Of a stretch of 6,880 bases of DNA, positions 4,637-6,880 are shown in pieces. The stretch spans positions 1-6,880 of the forward strand of contig USGG01000076.1 of the NCBI GenBank assembly GCA_900554215.1, given 5' to 3'. This DNA is from an uncultured Megasphaera sp. (GTDB lineage: Bacteria; Bacillota; Negativicutes; Veillonellales; Megasphaeraceae). A program made the position numbers and the translations under genes. The notes beneath the pieces were generated by a model that was not told the DNA's origin, ran no database searches, and worked only from the letters and a program-made list of their open reading frames with translations. Numbering within the stretch: the stretch's first letter is position 1; the number at the start of each line of letters is the position of its first letter.

Positions 4637-4733
4637 GGGGGAGTATGGGTTCTGGTGTGCCCTCTGGTCTTCAAAACCAGTATGAGGAGTTAAGAGCTTC
4701 TTAGGTAGGTTCGATTCCTACACTTTCCCGCCA
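4637..4733 (+). tRNA. selC: Selenocysteine tRNA, anticodon TCA
   Basis: This 97-nt gene folds as bacterial tRNA-Sec, which is charged with serine, converted by SelA, and decodes UGA with SelB. The acceptor stem has 8 bp (GGGGGAGT 4637-4644 with ACTTTCCC 4722-4729, including two G-U pairs). The D stem has 6 positions (4647-4652 with 4657-4662, one U-U) and the 4-nt loop TGGT. The anticodon stem is CTGGT/ACCAG (4664-4668, 4676-4680) with loop CTTCAAA and anticodon TCA (4671-4673). The variable arm is long (4683-4703, 7 bp), and the T arm is GTAGG-TTCGATT-CCTAC (4705-4721). G73 and an encoded CCA complete it. The 8+5 acceptor/T geometry, the 6-bp D stem with tetraloop and the UCA anticodon set it apart from ordinary tRNAs or suppressors. 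selA lies 1.3 kb away, in agreement. Confidence 0.97.
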
Positions 4734-4740
4734 ACTACCA

Positions 4741-4775
4741 GACAAGGCAGCCCGCAAAGCCGCCTTGTCTTTTTT
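4741..4775 (+). terminator. Intrinsic terminator of selC
   Basis: gacaaggc (4741-4748) pairs perfectly with gccttgtc (4762-4769) and is followed by TTTTTT (4770-4775). It begins 8 nt after the CCA end of the tRNA. It lies upstream of the decarboxylase gene, which then has only about 34 nt of leader left for a promoter. Confidence 0.85.
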
Positions 4776-4809
4776 AGTATCTATACCCATCGGACAGGAG
4801 GCGAACTCC

Positions 4810-6027
4810 ATGAATTTGAACGAAACGATACGGAGGCTGGCCGAAAAGTACGACAGCTTCTATGTATACGACGAACAGCACATTATCGGCAGCATCCAAG
4901 AACTGACGTCCCATTTTCCGCAAGTCAAGTTCCTATATTCGCTAAAATGCAATCCCCATCCCGACGTATTGCGCAGCGTATTTTCGCAGAGTCTGGGCGC
5001 AGATGCCGCCAGCCTGGGAGAGGTCCGCGCCGCAGCCAGCGCCGGCCTGCCGAAGGAGGCCATTTACTTTTCTGCGCCGGGCAAGACGCAGCGCGACATA
5101 GAGCAGGCCCTTTCATCGGCTACGATCATTGCCGACAGCATAGGCGAAATCCAGCGGATTCAACAGGCTGCCGACCAAGCAGGCATCGTCGCCTCCATCG
5201 GACTCCGCATCAATCCGCGTTTTTCATTTTACGGCAGAGCCGGTCATCCATCCAAATTCGGCATCGACGAAGATCTGGCCCTCGATTTCATACGCAGCGG
5301 CAGCTGCCCGAACGTAAAGATCATCGGCATTCACGTCCACCTGAAAAGCCAGGAGCTGCAAGCCAACGTATTGGCGTCGTATTATGCCAACGTGCTGGCC
5401 CTGGCCGAAACCTTCAGCCAGTTATGCGGCGAACCGGCCTTCCTCAACATGGGTTCCGGCCTCGGCATTCCCTACTCCAAAACAGACGCTCCCTTGGATT
5501 TAGCCGCTTTAAGCCGGCTGCTCGGTCAACAGCTGCAAGCATTCCAATCTCGCCATCGTCGTACTAAGATCCTCATCGAAACGGGGCGCTACGTCGTAGG
5601 AAAAAGCGGCTTATATGTGACGAAGGTGTTGGACTGCAAGCAATCTTACGGAAAAAAATACGTAATCGTAAAAAATACGCTGAACGGATTTATACGGCCC
5701 TCTCTGGCTCACGTAATCAAGAGCTACGCCGGAAAACAGGAGCTGACCGGCACGGAGCCCCTATTTACATCGGCAGACGCCTTTCAAATCCTGCCGCTGC
5801 AGAAGGACGAACCCCTCGAAAAAGTAACGGTTGTCGGCAACCTGTGTACCGCCGCCGACGTATTGGCCGAAGATATATGGCTGCCTCCGCTGACGTGCGG
5901 CGACCTCCTCGTCGTTACCAATGCCGGAAGCTACGCCGCCGTCTTATCGCCCATGCAGTTCTCATCACAGGAGCAGCCGGCAGAATGTTTCCTAACTGCC
6001 GACGGCGCCGTTCACGTCAGATCATAG
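4810..6027 (+). CDS. Fold-type III PLP-dependent amino acid decarboxylase (diaminopimelate/ornithine decarboxylase superfamily), substrate unknown
   Basis: The 405-residue protein has both domains of the alanine-racemase-fold decarboxylases. FLYSLKCNPHPDVL (41-54) holds the PLP lysine K46, HVHLKSQ (175-181) the barrel His, and NMGSGLGIPY (213-222) the Gly-rich phosphate loop. ETGR (257-260) stands where the family has EPGR. In the C-terminal beta-domain, GNLCTAADVLAE (343-354) replaces the CESGD-type motif of diaminopimelate decarboxylase and keeps the active-site Cys (C346); NAGSYAAVLSPMQFSS (371-386) carries the expected Tyr. These changes suggest a substrate other than diaminopimelate. My impression is a likeness to the siderophore or secondary-metabolism branch with C-T-x-x-D, but this is unproven. 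The start at ATG 4810 is favoured by AGGAGG 8 nt upstream; an in-frame ATG at 4765 lies inside the selC terminator. It sits between selC and convergent selA with no promoter recognised. Confidence 0.88.
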   Translation: MNLNETIRRLAEKYDSFYVYDEQHIIGSIQELTSHFPQVKFLYSLKCNPHPDVLRSVFSQSLGADAASLGEVRAAASAGLPKEAIYFSAPGKTQRDIEQALSSATIIADSIGEIQRIQQAADQAGIVASIGLRINPRFSFYGRAGHPSKFGIDEDLALDFIRSGSCPNVKIIGIHVHLKSQELQANVLASYYANVLALAETFSQLCGEPAFLNMGSGLGIPYSKTDAPLDLAALSRLLGQQLQAFQSRHRRTKILIETGRYVVGKSGLYVTKVLDCKQSYGKKYVIVKNTLNGFIRPSLAHVIKSYAGKQELTGTEPLFTSADAFQILPLQKDEPLEKVTVVGNLCTAADVLAEDIWLPPLTCGDLLVVTNAGSYAAVLSPMQFSSQEQPAECFLTADGAVHVRS

Positions 6028-6029
6028 CA

Positions 6030-6073
6030 AACAAACAGCGAAGACCCGTACGTCGTGGTCTTCGCTGTTTGTT
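6030..6073. terminator. Bidirectional terminator between convergent decarboxylase and selA genes
   Basis: A perfect 17-bp stem (6030-6046 with 6057-6073) encloses the 10-nt loop cgtacgtcgt. The right arm overlaps the selA stop codon (6072-6074) by two bases. T-rich sequence occurs at the outer ends on both strands (TGTTTGTTATT and TGTTTGTTTG), though without a clean T run. It separates two head-on transcription units. Confidence 0.8.
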
Positions 6074-6880
6074 ATTCTCCGGCTACGGCCTTGGCAATTT
6101 CCGTGCAGATCAGGGGAAATTCGTCGTCCCGCAGCGTCCGTACGGACAGGCATAGCCGGTCTTGCTGCACTCTGGCGACGATGGGAATTTCAGCATGGCG
6201 CAGGCGGCGTTCCAATTCTGCCGCCGTCAGACCTTCCAACGCGACGGCTGCAGCATACCCCGGCAGCGTATATTCCGGATAGGAGCCGCCGCCGACCATA
6301 TCGCGGACCGGCACGGTCTGTACCTGCAGAGCCGCGTCGGCAGTCCGCAGCATCTGAGCCAGCATATCAGCCCGCCGCAGGCATTCCTTCTGCGTCCGCG
6401 CCAGCATCTGCAGCGCAGGGATGGACCGTATCGCCAGGTCTTCGTCCCGGTACAGCTGCAGCGTCGCTTCCAGGGCAGCCAGGGTCATCTTATCGACCCG
6501 CAGGGCCCGCAGCAGCTGGTGCCTTTTCATCGGCTCAATATACTCGGCCTTGCCGACAATAATGCCGGCCTGCGGCCCGCCGAGGAGCTTGTCGCCGCTG
6601 AACATGACGACGTCGCAGCCTTGTTTCAGGACTTCCTTTACTGTCGGTTCGTAGGGAAGGCCGAAGCGGCGCATGTCGACGAATAACCCGCTGCCCAGAT
6701 CGTTGATGAGGGGCAGGCCGTTGGCGTGAGCCAGTTCGGACAGTTCTTGAGCGGGCACGCTTTCATAAAACCCTATGATGCGATAATTGCTCGTATGGAC
6801 TTTCATAATCGCGCCGGTACCTTCGCCGACGGCCCGGCTGTAGTCTGATATGTGGGTTTTATTGGTCGTCCCGACCTCCC
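6072..6880 (-). CDS. selA: L-seryl-tRNA(Sec) selenium transferase, C-terminal part (5' end beyond the window)
   Basis: SelA is a cytosolic PLP enzyme that converts seryl-tRNA(Sec) to selenocysteyl-tRNA(Sec) using selenophosphate. The reading frame stays open to the right edge, where 24 further residues precede the first visible Met (6806). These read EVGTTNKTHISDYSRAVGEG, a highly conserved SelA segment, so 6806 is not the start. Following landmarks are KVHTSNYRIIGF, LINDLGSGLFVDM and MFSGDKLLGGPQAG, whose lysine (codon 6590-6588) matches the PLP-binding K295 of E. coli SelA. There are 171 residues after this lysine against 168 in E. coli, so the C-terminus is complete and the whole protein should be about 465 residues. 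Roughly 58% is seen here (268 residues). It converges on the decarboxylase gene; its substrate tRNA gene selC lies 1.3 kb to the left. selB is not in the window. Confidence 0.97.
   Translation of the reverse strand, partial: EVGTTNKTHISDYSRAVGEGTGAIMKVHTSNYRIIGFYESVPAQELSELAHANGLPLINDLGSGLFVDMRRFGLPYEPTVKEVLKQGCDVVMFSGDKLLGGPQAGIIVGKAEYIEPMKRHQLLRALRVDKMTLAALEATLQLYRDEDLAIRSIPALQMLARTQKECLRRADMLAQMLRTADAALQVQTVPVRDMVGGGSYPEYTLPGYAAAVALEGLTAAELERRLRHAEIPIVARVQQDRLCLSVRTLRDDEFPLICTEIAKAVAGE

Noticed and set aside
4663..4681. UGA suppressor tRNA rather than tRNA-Sec
   Set aside because: The 8-bp acceptor stem, 6-bp D stem with tetraloop and long variable arm are specific to bacterial tRNA-Sec, and selA is adjacent.
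4637..4733. tRNA gene as an attachment site for an integrated element
   Set aside because: No integrase, no repeat of the tRNA 3' end and no change in base composition downstream within the window.
4765..4809. Longer start for the decarboxylase at ATG 4765
   Set aside because: This ATG lies inside the selC terminator stem and lacks an SD, while ATG 4810 has AGGAGG at ideal spacing.
4947..5567. 206-codon + strand frame inside the decarboxylase gene
   Set aside because: Arg/Pro/His-rich out-of-frame product typical of a shifted GC-rich gene; the decarboxylase frame has all motifs.
6162..6686. 174-codon + strand frame opposite selA
   Set aside because: Antisense to conserved SelA sequence; no motif or ribosome binding site of note.

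Overview
The window looks like a chromosomal segment of a Negativicutes bacterium, possibly Megasphaera or a relative. This is inferred from the mix of gene families, the rather GC-rich coding sequence with AT-rich spacers, and the strong Shine-Dalgarno sequences (AGGAGG/GGGGG type). No species-level marker is present, so the assignment is tentative.

Layout. Left end: an AT-rich promoter region and panB (pantothenate pathway, + strand). From 990 to about 1360 there is no conventional gene, but the stretch is dense with signals. It holds a consensus promoter, a structured leader, a 22-codon hydrophobic ORF and a terminator. A near-consensus promoter also points back leftward from the far side. 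This reads as a type I toxin-antitoxin locus with convergent, 3'-overlapping RNAs, and it is the most interesting part of the window. Centre-left (1370-3423, all - strand): a hotdog thioesterase, cobT (cobamide lower-ligand activation), a short RelB/DinJ-like protein without its N-terminal strand, and a small GNAT acetyltransferase. The first three overlap by a few bases and look like one translationally coupled operon; the GNAT follows after a short gap containing a 12-bp perfect inverted repeat. Centre (+ strand): a LacI-family regulator divergent from that operon.

Right side: a selenocysteine locus. selC (tRNA-Sec, anticodon TCA, 97 nt) has its own promoter and terminator. It is followed by a fold-type III PLP decarboxylase of uncertain substrate, then by a convergent selA that runs off the right edge. 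selC plus selA indicates that the organism makes selenoproteins. The decarboxylase between them has no obvious selenium role and carries non-standard active-site motifs (ETGR, CTAAD).

How it fits together: panB, cobT and selA/selC are housekeeping or cofactor functions. The accessory-like elements are the small toxin-like locus, the orphan RelB-like gene and the orphan LacI regulator. No CRISPR array, insertion sequence, transposase, phage gene or known riboswitch class was recognised.
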